The notes: generated by a model not told the origin, from the letters alone. A stretch of DNA of 56,690 bases from Streptomyces canus (GCF_001514145.1 NZ_KQ948679.1:59337-116026), one strand, 5' to 3'. Counted from the first letter of the stretch, positions 33,995-43,062 are shown. A program made the numbers and translations.

Positions 33995-34132
33995 TCACCG
34001 CCAATGGCACGCCGCCGCGGTGACCTGCTGTTCGCTGCTGAGTTCTTCCGCGATCGGCCCCAGTTTGCGGCCGGGGCGTGCGGGTGCCGGGCGCAGAGGT
34101 GGTGGTGCAGGTGGCTCGATGGGCGTGGTCAC
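33995..34132 (-). CDS. Tiny protein overlapping the previous gene (GTGA)
   Basis: A GTG at 34132 overlaps the TGA of the gene before it and opens a 45-residue frame. It has a proline-rich start (TPIEPPAPPPLRPAPARPG) and a helical end (KLGPIAEELSSEQQVTAAA). The overlap geometry and codon bias favour real coding. It may be a piece of a conjugative or integrative element, as small overlapping genes are usual there, but this is only an inference. Confidence 0.45.
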   Translation of the reverse strand: MTTPIEPPAPPPLRPAPARPGRKLGPIAEELSSEQQVTAAACHWR

Positions 34133-34344
34133 GGGGCGCCGCCCTCCTTGTCCGGGACCGCCGCCACGCGGTGTCCTGAGGCTGGGGCGGTCTGCTGCCG
34201 CGCCGCGAGAACGATCTGGTGCACCGTCAGCCCGAGGGCCGGGGCGAGTGTGGCGATCGCGGCCACCTGGCCCATCGCCACCATCACAACGCTCCAGGCG
34301 AACACCGTCGCCGTCGCCGTGATGATCAGGACCTGCTTGGTCAT
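34129..34344 (-). CDS. Small one- or two-helix membrane protein
   Basis: The 71-residue product starts with ATG at 34344 (CTGAAGGAGTGCG just upstream, a good site). It has a hydrophobic stretch (VLIITATATVFAWSVVMVAM) and a second one (IATLAPALGLTVHQIVLAA). A 72-bp piece of its 3' part is repeated, inverted, at 45577-45648. It resembles the spread-type membrane peptides of Streptomyces mobile elements in size and topology, but I cannot name a family. Confidence 0.55.
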   Translation of the reverse strand: MTKQVLIITATATVFAWSVVMVAMGQVAAIATLAPALGLTVHQIVLAARQQTAPASGHRVAAVPDKEGGAP

Positions 34345-34415
34345 CGCACTCCTTCAGGGTCGGCCGATGCCCGGGCGGCCATCCGGAAACCGCCAGGGGT
34401 CCCCGGACGGTGGGT

Positions 34416-34819
34416 GCCGAGGCCGCCGCCGGGGAGGTCAACCAGCATGGCCACAGATGGAGTTGCTACGCCACGTGATCGCGAAATCACGGAACAATGA
34501 CAGTCACGGGACGGCACCCGGACGAGCAGACCTGACCATTCCGGCGCAGGTAGCGCCCAAGACGAGGCGCCTCAGAGTGGAAGTTCCCGGTTTTCCTTGC
34601 AATCGGGTCGTCCACCCCCGTCAATGGAAGCAGGACACCCCTGGTGTCGGCCTTCCATCCGGAAGGGCCCGCTCCCGTGCCGAGAACTTGGGGAGCGAGC
34701 ATCTGGCTCTCGCCTGGCTGCTGTTGGAGGCCAGGCGAGAGCCGAAAGCAGTCCGTCAGGACAGCAGGACGGTAGCCCACGGCACTGACACTCCCCCAGA
34801 TTCCGCTCTGCGACCGCCA
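34416..34819 (+). repeat. 404-bp duplicated segment, copy 1
   Basis: This segment recurs at 45721-46124 in the same orientation with no indels and only about ten substitutions. It contains a perfect 13-bp stem hairpin (GGCTCTCGCCTGG/CCAGGCGAGAGCC, 34705-34743). A start with GGGGAGG and ATG at its left edge opens only 17 codons (MATDGVATPRDREITEQ). A minus-strand frame is open in both copies but matches no family. It could be a structured RNA, an untranslated leader or a transposon scrap. Confidence 0.8.
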
Positions 34820-34896
34820 ACAGGCGGTACCCACCGCATCGAACACCTGCCCTCACGGACTCAAGCGGGCCTTCCCCAAGTGCGGAGCCACTCAGC

Positions 34897-35025
34897 TGGA
34901 CCGACGAAATCCTCATCGATGACCCTGAGGACGTCGCGAACGCCCTCGAGGCGCTGAAGGCCGCCGCCTTGGGCAAAGCCCGCGGTTCGCACCCCGCACC
35001 GGGTGCGCGCACCACCGTCATGTAG
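34897..35025 (+). pseudogene. C-terminal fragment of an unknown gene
   Basis: The frame WTDEILIDDPEDVANALEAL then KAAALGKARGSHPAPGART to TAG at 35023-35025 has strong coding bias and an amphipathic helix. It has no start. It is probably the end of a gene cut by the duplicated segment. Confidence 0.4.
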
Positions 35026-35379
35026 TGCGCACCGCGCCGGTCGGTGAGGTGGCGTCAGGCCGCGCGAACGGCATCACAGGCGGCATGGCACCCGCGCATC
35101 AGGCCGGGCGCGCGGCGTTCTCGGCGAACCCTCCCGGCTCCGTGGCGGGCGCCTGCCGCTGCCGACCATGGTCAACGAGCGGAACCGCACCGGGCGCAGC
35201 GAGAACGAGTGCGTGTGCTGACGATCGACGCACGGACACAGCGGCCGGCACTCCCCCGTCACGGTCCACTTGCTTTATGGGATGCCTCGCCCACTTATGG
35301 GCGCATTGAGCTTTAATTTCATAGTTGATGATGGTATAGGCCTGTCCAGGGTTCCGCACTCGAACGGAGAACGCCCCAC

Positions 35380-35661
35380 ATGCGCATTCGCAAGCTCCTG
35401 ACCGTAACCGCCATGGCTGCCGCAGCAGTCTTCGGCAGCATTGGCTCAGCCACCGCCGGGGACGAAGAGATCAGCGGCCGCATCGTTCAATCCGCTTCCG
35501 GGAATGACCAGCCAGAGCATGTCGGACATGAAATGCCGAGCTCGTTGCCTGAGCACGGCGTGAATCGAATCGGGGGCATTTCCGACCAACGAGAGACTCC
35601 GGCCGCAGAGAGTTCTGATCAAGAAGCAGGCGAAGGCCTCCTTAGCCGGCTGTTCGGCTGA
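35380..35661 (+). CDS. Small secreted protein with signal peptide
   Basis: The 93-residue product has a classical signal peptide (MRIRKLLTVTAMAAAAVFGS, cleavage likely after ATAG). The mature part is acidic and glycine-poor, without cysteines, and ends SRLFG. The ATG at 35380 follows GGAGAACGCC. The preceding 80 bases are AT-rich and probably contain the promoter. I do not recognise the family. Confidence 0.7.
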   Translation: MRIRKLLTVTAMAAAAVFGSIGSATAGDEEISGRIVQSASGNDQPEHVGHEMPSSLPEHGVNRIGGISDQRETPAAESSDQEAGEGLLSRLFG

Positions 35662-35699
35662 CTGGCTGTTCTCTATCCGCTCGCGTGGTCGGTGGGGTT

Positions 35700-36020
35700 C
35701 GAACAGCACGCTGACTCGGGTGAGTTAGCCGGTCGGCAGGCATGGAAGAAGGGCAACCGGCCGCTGCGGCCGTAGACCGGTCCGCGCTGGTCGGTGCGTC
35801 GGGCCGGAGCCAGTGGGTGACGTCCACCGCCAGGACCAGGCGCCCGTCGGCGGCCTCGGGCTGCGGCAGCCCGGCCAGCACCTGCCGCAGCCGCGGCACG
35901 TCGACGTTCCCGCTGTTCAACGCGTCGTACATGGCGCCGTGCCCGCGCCGGTGCTCGGCCGTCAGCGTCAGCTCCACCGGCGTGGTCACCGGGCCGTCCG
36001 CGCACAGCAACGCGTCGGTC
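35700..36020 (-). pseudogene. N-terminal remnant of a transposase related to the 13.3-kb IS
   Basis: On the minus strand the frame reads ALLCADGPVTTPVELTLTAE, HRRGHGAMYDALNSG and RLVLAVDVTHWLRPDAPTS, closely similar to the start of the outer IS transposase at 13278. After SADR the similarity ends. The remnant abuts the end of an IS6 element at 36021. Confidence 0.75.
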
Positions 36021-36883
36021 GGCGCTGTCACGTTGTTGGGTGGGTAGGCGCCTGATGGCGCGTCGTGGCGTGGTGGAGCCCGGTTCCGGGCTGTGGTCAG
36101 GCCGCAGTGGCGAGGCCGGTGACGCCGGTGATCTGCTCTCAGATTGCGACGCGGACGGTCATCTCGGCTCGGTAGCCGGAGGCCGTCATCAGGTGGCGGC
36201 GGGGTCGGAAGTGGGGTGAGATCCCGCTGAACGCGGACAGGAATTGCTGGGCCCCGCCCACTGAGCGAAAGCCTTTCATCGCCCGTTCGCGCTGCCTGGT
36301 GGGCTGGTGGCTGTTCTCCGCCCGGTTGTTCAGGTACTTCGACTGGCGGTGCTCGACGCAGGGCATGACCTCGCGGTGGGCGGCGCCGTAGGAGCGGAGC
36401 TTGTCGGTGACGATCACCCGCGGCACCCCACCGGTCCTCTTTAATAGTCTGCGGAGGAACCGCCTGGCCGCAGCCTTGTCCCGGCGATTCTGCACCAGGA
36501 TGTCCAGCACGTTGCCGTCCTGGTCGACGGCCCGCCACAGGTACCGCTGCTCACCGTTGATCTTGATGAAGACTTCGTCCAGGTGCCATTTGTCACCAGG
36601 CCGAGAATGTCGGCGGCGCAGCGCGCCTGCGTAGGCCTGCCCGAACTTGCCGCACCAGCGGCGCACCGTCTCGTAGGAGACGACGATCCCGCGCTCGAAC
36701 ATGAGCTCCTCGACCTCGCGGAACGACAGCGGGAAGCGGAAGTACAGCCACACACAGTGGGAGATGACCTCGACCGGGTACCGGTGCCCCTTGTACGACA
36801 GCGACACGGTCCCCCACAGATAGCCTCCTCCAGCACGACCAACCAGAAGATCATCCCACCCAGCCAACCAACGTGACAGCGCC
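36021..36883 (-). mobile_element. IS6-family insertion sequence, copy 1
   Basis: The ends are inverted repeats GGCGCTGTCACGTTGTTGG (36021) and, reversed, CCAACCAACGTGACAGCGCC (to 36883). The bases flanking the two ends do not form a direct repeat, and the left side is a transposase remnant while the right side is an amidase fragment. A deletion or cointegrate resolution at this copy is likely. Confidence 0.85.
36139..36807 (-). CDS. IS6-family transposase with premature stop
   Basis: The product shows the IS6 pattern: SYKGHRYPVEVISHCVWLY, EELMFERGIVVSYETVRRWC, the first catalytic Asp in WHLDEVFIKI, the second in VIVTDKLRSYG, and the Glu in NNRAENSHQPTRQRERAMKG. The GTG at 36807 matches the start of the copy at 54160. 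Compared with that copy, a TGG codon near the end has become TGA, so the last about 14 residues (EQITGVTGLATAA) are lost. The catalytic core is complete, so activity is possible. Confidence 0.85.
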   Translation of the reverse strand: MSLSYKGHRYPVEVISHCVWLYFRFPLSFREVEELMFERGIVVSYETVRRWCGKFGQAYAGALRRRHSRPGDKWHLDEVFIKINGEQRYLWRAVDQDGNVLDILVQNRRDKAAARRFLRRLLKRTGGVPRVIVTDKLRSYGAAHREVMPCVEHRQSKYLNNRAENSHQPTRQRERAMKGFRSVGGAQQFLSAFSGISPHFRPRRHLMTASGYRAEMTVRVAI

Positions 36884-37145
36884 ATCCGCAGCGAGCCCGG
36901 GTGGCGGTGACCTCCTGCGCGTACGGCCGGAATGGCTCCTGGGCGAAGTAGGGGTCGCCCCGTTCCGGTCGCGTATCCGGTCGGGCAGCGCCGCACTGTC
37001 ACCTACCGTGCGGCTGACGCTGACTTGTACGGCCAGGCCGTTGAAGACCCCGTCGAATTCGGGGCCGGCGGAGACCCGGCCGCCGGTGGGCTTCAGCCCG
37101 AGGAGGCCGTTGTAGGCGGCGGGGACGCGGATCGAACGGCGGCGG
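36884..37145 (-). pseudogene. Amidase-signature gene fragment cut by IS6
   Basis: The frame RSIRVPAAYNGLLGLKPTGG, then RVSAGPEFDGVFNGLAVQVS and SRTVGDSAAL, is the amidase signature region after the catalytic serine. It continues, after frameshifts, with GDPYFAQEPFRPYAQE and PGSLRMAL, where the IS6 end lies. Upstream similarity stops near 37145. The rest of the gene is absent from the other side of the IS. Confidence 0.7.
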
Positions 37146-37374
37146 TGGCGTCTGCGATCGGACCACTCCGGCTACGGCGGCAGCGCCCGCGCCTCCGCTG
37201 GACCTACGCGCTCTGCGCTGCGGGTCCAGCGAGTTGCGGTCGCGTCGTACGGCACTCCGTCGTGCTGTTGCAGGCCATCTCCAGTGTCGCGGGGCGCCCG
37301 AACGTCGCCAGGCCGGCGCGCCGGAGGCGGCATGGAAGCCGAGACGCTTCGGATGCCACCCACCGTGCGGTGCC

Positions 37375-38127
37375 TCAGGTCTGGTTCTCGCCACCGTCGA
37401 CGTAGACATTCGCGCCGACGACGTAGCTGCTCTGGTCCGAGGCCAGGAAGGCCACGACCGCCGCGGCCTCGCCGGGCTGGCCCATGCGGCCCTTGGGCAC
37501 GGTTGCGGCGACCTGCTCCTTGATGGCCCGGGCGGTCTCCTCGTCTGCGAAGGCGGCGGTGCCCCCGGGAGTCTCGATCCATGCTGGCGAGATCACGTTG
37601 ACCCGGATGCCACGGCCCTTGAGTTCGGTGGACCACGTCCGCGCGAAGGACCGGACGGCCGCCTTCGAGGCCGCGTACGCGCCGAACGCCTCCATTCCGC
37701 GGTCAGCAGCCGTCGAACCGACCAGGACGATCGAGGCTCCGTCGTTGAGCAGCGGCAGCGCCTTCTGCACGGTGAACAGCGTGCCTCGGGTGTTGACCGC
37801 GAAGGTCTGGTCGAAGTGCTCCTCAGTGGTCTGTTCCAGCGTCATGAACGAGCCGATCGCCGCGTTCGCCACGAGCACGTCCAGATTCTGGCCTCGCGCC
37901 CGGACCGCCTCGTAGAGCCGGTCCAGGTCCTCCGGTTTCCCGATGTCGCCGACGACCGCGGTGGCCCGGTCCGTTCCGATGGTCTTGACGGCGGCCTCCA
38001 GCTCGGCCTCTCGTCGCCCGGTGACGAACACGTACGCACCCTCGTCCGCCAGCCGTACGGCGGTGGCCAGACCGATACCGGAGCTGCCCCCGGTGACGAC
38101 CGCCGTCTTGCCTTCCAGCTGTCCCAT
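37375..38127 (-). CDS. Short-chain dehydrogenase/reductase (SDR)
   Basis: The 250-residue product is a classical SDR: the NAD(P) motif TGGSSGIGLATA, NAA in DVLVANAAIG, the catalytic Ser in VLVGSTAADRG, the YxxxK in YAASKAAV, and the C-terminal GANVYVDGG. An arginine pair after the second strand (TGRREAEL) favours NADP. It is divergent from an AraC-type regulator 121 bases away, which likely controls it. The substrate is unknown. Confidence 0.92.
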   Translation of the reverse strand: MGQLEGKTAVVTGGSSGIGLATAVRLADEGAYVFVTGRREAELEAAVKTIGTDRATAVVGDIGKPEDLDRLYEAVRARGQNLDVLVANAAIGSFMTLEQTTEEHFDQTFAVNTRGTLFTVQKALPLLNDGASIVLVGSTAADRGMEAFGAYAASKAAVRSFARTWSTELKGRGIRVNVISPAWIETPGGTAAFADEETARAIKEQVAATVPKGRMGQPGEAAAVVAFLASDQSSYVVGANVYVDGGENQT

Positions 38128-38248
38128 GTTGGTGTCTCCGTCACGTTCTCGTTGCCGATCCTTCGACATCGATGGTGCAGGAGATCGCGGATACTATCCA
38201 TGACGCAGAGTCCACAGTTCTTTACGTATCGTCCAGGAAGGGTCGTCG

Positions 38249-39199
38249 GTGCTCGGATTCGGGGATCCAGTGGCGGACGCGATCAGCCTGCTCCGGCCCC
38301 GCACGGTGATCGGGCCCAGCCTCCGGGCCGCGGGAGAGTGGGCCTTGGGCTTCGACACGTTCTTGCACGTACGGATCGGCGGCCTCGTTCGCGGCACGTG
38401 CTGGCTGATCCTCGAAGGGCACGAGCCGGTGCTCCTGCATGAGGGTGACACCTTCATGCTGGGCAACCCGCCGCCCTACGTGCTGGCCAGCACGCTCGAC
38501 GCGAGCCCGCGCCCTGCGGAGCAGGTGTGGGCGGGCGCCGAAGACGGGTTCGCGCGGATCGGCCCGGAGGCCGAGGAGGACCTCTACCTCTGCGTCGGGC
38601 ACATCGCGTTCGACGACAAGAACGCGGCCCTCCTGACCGATCTTCTGCCGCCGCTCGTGATCGTCCGCGTAGCCGATCCTCACGGCGGGCGGCTCGCGCA
38701 GCTGATCGATCTCCTGGCCACCGAAGCCGGGGTCTCCGCCGCCGGCGGCCCGCTGGTGCAGAACCACCTCGCACAGATCCTGCTCGTGCACATGCTGCGT
38801 GCCCACGCCGCTCAGACAGACCGGCCCACCGGGTGGCTGGGCGCCCTGAACGAGGACGGCATCGGTGCCGCCCTGCGCGCCATGCACGCGGACGTGGCCC
38901 ACTCCTGGAGCCTCAAGGAGCTCGCCGGGATCAGCCACATGTCGCGTTCCGCGTTCGCCCAGGCCTTCAAGAGCCACGTCGGGGTCCCGCCGTTGGAATA
39001 CCTGATCCAATGGCGCATGAGCCTCGCGCGCGACGCCCTCGCCCGCGACACTCTGTCGATCTCCGAGCTCGCACGCGCCACGGGCTACCAGTCCGAGAGC
39101 GCGTTCAGCACCGCGTTCCGCCGCGTGCTCGGCTCATCGCCCGCACAGTTCCGGAACCAGGCACGACCGCCGGGGCACTCGGCCGCGAACGGAAGCTGA
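38249..39199 (+). CDS. AraC-family transcriptional regulator (cupin N-terminus)
   Basis: The 316-residue product has an AraC cupin-type sensor domain (LILEGHEPVLLHEGDTFMLG) and a C-terminal pair of helix-turn-helix motifs (WSLKELAGISHMSRSAFAQA and ISELARATGYQSESAFSTAF, ending FRRVLGSSPAQFR). The GTG at 38249 has AGGAAGG upstream. It faces the SDR gene and probably regulates it. Regulators of this branch often repress or activate an adjacent oxidoreductase gene. Confidence 0.9.
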   Translation: MLGFGDPVADAISLLRPRTVIGPSLRAAGEWALGFDTFLHVRIGGLVRGTCWLILEGHEPVLLHEGDTFMLGNPPPYVLASTLDASPRPAEQVWAGAEDGFARIGPEAEEDLYLCVGHIAFDDKNAALLTDLLPPLVIVRVADPHGGRLAQLIDLLATEAGVSAAGGPLVQNHLAQILLVHMLRAHAAQTDRPTGWLGALNEDGIGAALRAMHADVAHSWSLKELAGISHMSRSAFAQAFKSHVGVPPLEYLIQWRMSLARDALARDTLSISELARATGYQSESAFSTAFRRVLGSSPAQFRNQARPPGHSAANGS

Positions 39200-39204
39200 G
39201 TATC

Positions 39205-39330
39205 TCGCGGTGGCAAAACTCCTCCGGACGCCCGCCCCGCTTCAGCAGCCAGGCCGGCACCGGCATCGCGGCGCGGACCTCGGCCCACTCCGCATCCGTT
39301 ATGTCACTCGGGTAGCAGCCTGCCCGCCGT
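39205..39330 (-). pseudogene. IS5-type transposase N-terminal fragment
   Basis: The minus-strand frame reads CYPSDITDAEWAEVRAAMPV and PAWLLKRGGRPEEFCHRE, the standard beginning of IS5-type transposases. It stops matching immediately after and lies against the end of the AraC gene. The following 39331-39568 region contains nothing recognisable. Confidence 0.75.
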
Positions 39331-39568
39331 CCCGGAGCGAGCGAACCGAACCGGTGCACGTAGCAGTCACACCCAGGGGTGACCGCGGTGGACGCATACG
39401 CAGAGATACTGCTCAACTGATCAGGCAACGGGCTTCCTTGGTCGTGCTGGTGTCGTAACCGCGTCACTACCAAGGGACCCGTTCTCTCATGCCCGCGACC
39501 GCACCCGAACCTCCGTCCAGATAAGCACTCGCTGCCGCTCGAACAAGATCCGGTTTGCCACAACGCAC

Positions 39569-39928
39569 TCAGTCGAAAGCGTCGGTCATGCAGTCCACCA
39601 GGCAGTCAGCAGCCTCATAGCGCTGACGGAGGGCGGCAGCTGCTTCTTCGCGCTCCACAAAGAGGTACCCGTAGTGCTGGCGCGCCACCCTGGTCACGTC
39701 TCCGACCGTGACGATGGCCGGTTCGCCGTGTGCGGCCCGTCGACGCGCTCCGGCGATTGCCATGTCCGCAGAGCGCAGCAGGTTTCTGGAACGATCCCGG
39801 ATCACTGCTGCCTGGGCGCGTTTCGCCGAGAGGGGACGCAGGACATGTCCTCTCCAGACGTAGCCGGCGGCGACAAGGATGAGACCGAGCGCTACGAACA
39901 GGAGCCCGCCTGGGGCGTGAGGTCGCAT
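39569..39928 (-). CDS. Small membrane-anchored hypothetical protein
   Basis: The 119-residue product has one N-terminal membrane helix (GGLLFVALGLILVAAGYVW) and a cytoplasmic helical part (SAKRAQAAVIRDRSRNLLRS, EEAAAALRQRYEAADCLVDC). No family is recognised. Codon bias is strong. Confidence 0.6.
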   Translation of the reverse strand: MRPHAPGGLLFVALGLILVAAGYVWRGHVLRPLSAKRAQAAVIRDRSRNLLRSADMAIAGARRRAAHGEPAIVTVGDVTRVARQHYGYLFVEREEAAAALRQRYEAADCLVDCMTDAFD

Positions 39929-40314
39929 CTATCCAGTCTTCACCACTCGCGTGGTGATCGTCATGCCCGCGTCGGCGGCCGATTGTCGGAGCGACTTGGT
40001 GTCAGTGAGCCCTTGCACAACGCACGAGGCTCCCGTGCCGTTGAGGGAGGTGTTCGAAGTCTCAACCCACAGACGCAGGAGCCGCGTTGGTTCCCTATTC
40101 TGCCTGTGAGCATGGAGAGTGCCATCTGCGGTGCGGTCTGGCCCATATTCTGCCTGGCTCCGTCTGGGATGCCCTGAGTGCGATCTGTCGTCCGTGCCGG
40201 GGATGGTGCAGCCACCGGGTGGCATGCGTGTCCGCATAGGGGCTTTGCCTCGGCATCGTCACAGGTCTGACCGCCCTGCCGTCGGGTGTGCTGCCGTCCG
40301 GAGACGGAGGGGAG

Positions 40315-41070
40315 ATGGCGGCCGTGACTGTTGGTGCAAGGGGATCCGATCAGACGGAGATCGTCTTCGGTGTCGACACGCACAAAGACTGCCATGTGGT
40401 GGTAGTCCTCAGCATGCTCGGAACGGTGCTCGGTAGCCGGTCGTTTGCGACTACAGCTGCCGGCTACCGCAGTTTGCTGGCCTGGGTCGAAACCATGGGT
40501 CGGATCAACCGGGCCGGAGTGGAAGGCACAGGTTCGTACGGCGCTGGCCTGGCCCGCAGTCTGCGTGCGGCCGGTGTGCAGGTCGTTGAGGTCAACCGTC
40601 CGAACCGCGCGATGCGCCGGCGGCGTGGCAAGAGCGACACCGTGGACGCGGAAGCCGCTGCCCGCGCGGTACTGGGCGGTGAGGCGACTGTCGTGCCCAA
40701 GCGTGGTGACGGTCCGGTCGAGGCAATCAGAATCCTGAAGATCGCCAAGGATTCTGCCGCCAAGGCCCGCGTCCAGGCCATCAATCAGCTCAGGGCCGTG
40801 TTGGTCAACGCCGAACCGGCCGTGCGGGAACCGCTGGAGAAGCTGACCCTGCCCCAACTCGTTGCGCGCTGCGCGGCGCTGCACCATGACGGTCCAAATC
40901 CGGCTGAGGCTGCCGTCACCGACACCTTGGGCCGACTCTCCCGCCGCATCCAGTTCCTCGAAGCTGAGATTGGCGATGCCCGCCGGCAGATGACCGTCCT
41001 CGTCCAGCAGACGGCGCCCGACCTGCTGCAGGTCAACGGCATCGGAAGCGCCGTCTGCCCCTCGTCCTGA
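40315..41070 (+). pseudogene. IS110-family transposase, 3'-truncated
   Basis: The frame from ATG 40315 (GGAGGGG upstream) shows the DEDD RuvC-like domain of IS110: FGVDTHKDCHVVVV, GVEGTGSYGAGLAR, GKSDTVDAEAAARAV. The linker helices run to DLLQVNGIG. There the C-terminal Tnp20 part with its catalytic serine should begin, but the sequence breaks into a scrap of a different gene and stops at 41070. The 39.95-40.31 kb region upstream is the non-coding left end, where IS110 bridge RNAs are usually encoded. Confidence 0.85.
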
Positions 41071-41180
41071 TCCTGGGCTCCCTGACCGCGCTCGGCCCGC
41101 TCACCATCGACCTCTATGTTCCAGTGGCGCGTAGGTGGCGCCTTCACCTACCCGACGGTCGCCCCCTCCCCGTTCTCCCC
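41048..41180 (+). pseudogene. Scraps of an MFS (Bcr/CflA-type) transporter
   Basis: One frame reads LPLVLILGSLTALGPLTIDL, as in the first membrane helix of drug-resistance transporters. A few bases on, FQWRVGGAFTY recalls a central helix. Everything between and after is missing. It is joined to the broken IS110 gene. Confidence 0.4.
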
Positions 41181-41266
41181 CGAAGAACGGAAACCTCCGA
41201 AACTGCCCGCAGAGACACCGAGTTCGACCGGCTTTGGAGGGTCGGCACGCCTTCCAGACCCAACTG

Positions 41267-41336
41267 GCCAACTCGAACGCTCAGTGGCCACCTGACGTGC
41301 TCAGTCACGACAATGTGACTGAGCACTTCAGGTGGC
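41267..41336 (+). repeat. 42-bp repeat with long palindrome, copy A
   Basis: Positions 41267-41308 carry GCCAACTCGAACGCTCA followed by GCCACCTGACGTGCTCAGTC. The last 22 bases pair with 41315-41336 with a single mismatch and a six-base loop. Related copies lie at 42991-43062 and 43869-43910, so copies flank the LRV gene. The repeat itself is two tandem versions of GCCAnCTnnAnnGCTCA. Confidence 0.75.
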
Positions 41337-41433
41337 GGACTTCGCCGACTGCGGCGCTCAGCAGGTGCCCAGGTGTCCCCGACAACCAGGTGACGCTGAA
41401 AACCGCGAGCCATTCGGTCACCGTCCAGGCAGG

Positions 41434-42960
41434 ATGCCCTCTGTGAACCATGTCCTGTGCGGACTGGCTGCCAATGCCGCCCTGCCGTCCGAGCTGGTCG
41501 ACCGGCTGATCAAGGTTGCGGACGCTGACATCGCCGCGGACCTCGCTCGTCGCGCGGATCTTAGCCATGCGCAGGCGCTTGCCCTGGCATCGCGCGTCGA
41601 GGAGAGCGCTGTCTGGCTTGCGTACGAGGGTCGGCTGACCACCGCCGACATCGATCCTGTGGCACAGCCGCACGCCGCCCTCGCCTTGCTCTGCGAGCAT
41701 GTTGACAGCCCGGAGTGGGCGCGCCTCTTCGCGGCAGATCCATTCTTCGAGCGCCGGGAGAAGCTGGCTGCCTGTCCCTGTCTCCCGTCCGACGTGGTGG
41801 AGACGCTCGCCGCGGACTCGGACGTACGGGTCGTGGCGGAGCTCGCCTTGTGGACGACGCCGGAAGTAGCCGTCAGACTTGCGGGGCATCCGCATGCCGA
41901 GGTCCGCCGGGCGGTGGCGGCCAACGAGGCGACGCCCCCGGCCCTACTGGCGGCACTGCTCACCAGCGAGGACTTGCCGCCCGCGCTGCGATGCCTGGTC
42001 TGCGACCGTGAAGAGACGCCGTTCGTGCACGAGGCGCAATGCCCGCGAAACGACTGCGATCTGCTGCCGGGCGACTCCTGTGACGGCACCCACGAGTCCA
42101 CCGTGCACGAGACACAGCGGATGGCACTGCAGAACCCGGCCACACCCACCGGTGCCGTCGTCCGCTTCGTCAACCACCCTTCTCCGCTGCTTCGCTGGGC
42201 ACTCGCCGCTCGCTGCGACCTGCCGTCGGAGGTGTACGGACAGCTCGCCGTGGACCCCCACACCGGTGTCCGAGCCGACCTCGCCGGAAATCCCGCGATC
42301 GAGGACGCTCTCATCCGAGCGCTGGCCGGCGACCGTGGCCACGATGTGCAGCGCAGGCTCGCCCACAATCCGCGCGTGCCGCTCGACGTGCTCATCCGCC
42401 TGGCCGGCACCACCAAGATCGGCGCAATCCTGCTGCCGCGGATTGCCGCCGCTTCTCCCGCCGAGGTTGAGGAGCTGGCCCAGTCGCCCGAACCGGCCGC
42501 ACGGATGCTCGTGGCTCAACGACGCGATCTGCCGCCCGCGATACGCGACGCGCTGGCCACCGACCCCGACGCGAAAGTGGTCAAGTCCATCGCTTCGCAC
42601 CCAGGCCTTTCCGAACCGCAGTTGCGCGCCATGGTCGCCCGGCACGGAGTCCGCGTCATCGCCAAGGTTGCGGCCAACCCGGACGCGACTCCGGCACTGC
42701 TGGAGGATCTGACCCGGCACGAACCCCCGGTACACAAAGCGTTCCGCGAGGTCGCCCGGCATCGCAACGCGACGGGCCCGGCGCTGCACCACTGCTTGGC
42801 AGACAGGCAGGCGCGGGCCTTGGCCGCCCGCCATCCGGCTCTTGCGCCGCAAGTCATCGCGGAGCTGCTCACCGACACCGACTGGCAGGTGGTGGAAGCC
42901 GCGGCCGCCAACCCGTCGCTGCCGCTCGCCGTGATGTCGGATCTCGTACCCCAGCTGTAA
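41434..42960 (+). CDS. Leucine-rich-variant (LRV) repeat protein
   Basis: The 508-residue protein is built of roughly 24-residue helical repeats such as LAANAALPSELVDRLIKVAD, LAGNPAIEDALIRALAGD and VAANPDATPALLEDLTRH, the LRV/HEAT-like solenoid pattern. In the middle (about residues 190-225) the repeats are interrupted by a cysteine-rich insertion (CLVCDREETPF, QCPRNDCDLLPGDSC) that could bind zinc or an Fe-S cluster. The ATG at 41434 follows GGCAGG; a GTG three codons later is possible. It is probably a protein-interaction scaffold. No partner gene is adjacent, and palindromic repeats stand on both sides. Confidence 0.82.
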   Translation: MPSVNHVLCGLAANAALPSELVDRLIKVADADIAADLARRADLSHAQALALASRVEESAVWLAYEGRLTTADIDPVAQPHAALALLCEHVDSPEWARLFAADPFFERREKLAACPCLPSDVVETLAADSDVRVVAELALWTTPEVAVRLAGHPHAEVRRAVAANEATPPALLAALLTSEDLPPALRCLVCDREETPFVHEAQCPRNDCDLLPGDSCDGTHESTVHETQRMALQNPATPTGAVVRFVNHPSPLLRWALAARCDLPSEVYGQLAVDPHTGVRADLAGNPAIEDALIRALAGDRGHDVQRRLAHNPRVPLDVLIRLAGTTKIGAILLPRIAAASPAEVEELAQSPEPAARMLVAQRRDLPPAIRDALATDPDAKVVKSIASHPGLSEPQLRAMVARHGVRVIAKVAANPDATPALLEDLTRHEPPVHKAFREVARHRNATGPALHHCLADRQARALAARHPALAPQVIAELLTDTDWQVVEAAAANPSLPLAVMSDLVPQL

Positions 42961-42990
42961 TGGCTCAGCTCGCCGGATGAAACGCTCCCC

Positions 42991-43062
42991 GCCAACTCAA
43001 CTGCTCACCCGCCAGCTGAAGTGCTCAGTCACAAGAGGTGTGACTGAGCGTCTCAGTTGGCG
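42991..43062 (+). repeat. 42-bp repeat with palindrome, copy B
   Basis: GCCAACTCAACTGCTCACCC and GCCAGCTGAAGTGCTCAGTC (42991-43032) match copy A in length and order. The second half pairs imperfectly with GTGACTGAGCGTCTCAGTTGGCG ending near 43062. It lies 30 bases after the LRV stop and may also end its transcript. Confidence 0.7.

Noticed and set aside
34416..34819. Group II intron or reverse-transcriptase fragment
   Set aside because: I looked for the typical 5' GTGYG start, a domain V hairpin and an RT motif. None is present in either copy of the repeat.
36932..37405. Plus-strand 157-codon frame
   Set aside because: It is the antisense of an amidase fragment whose signature is clear on the minus strand.
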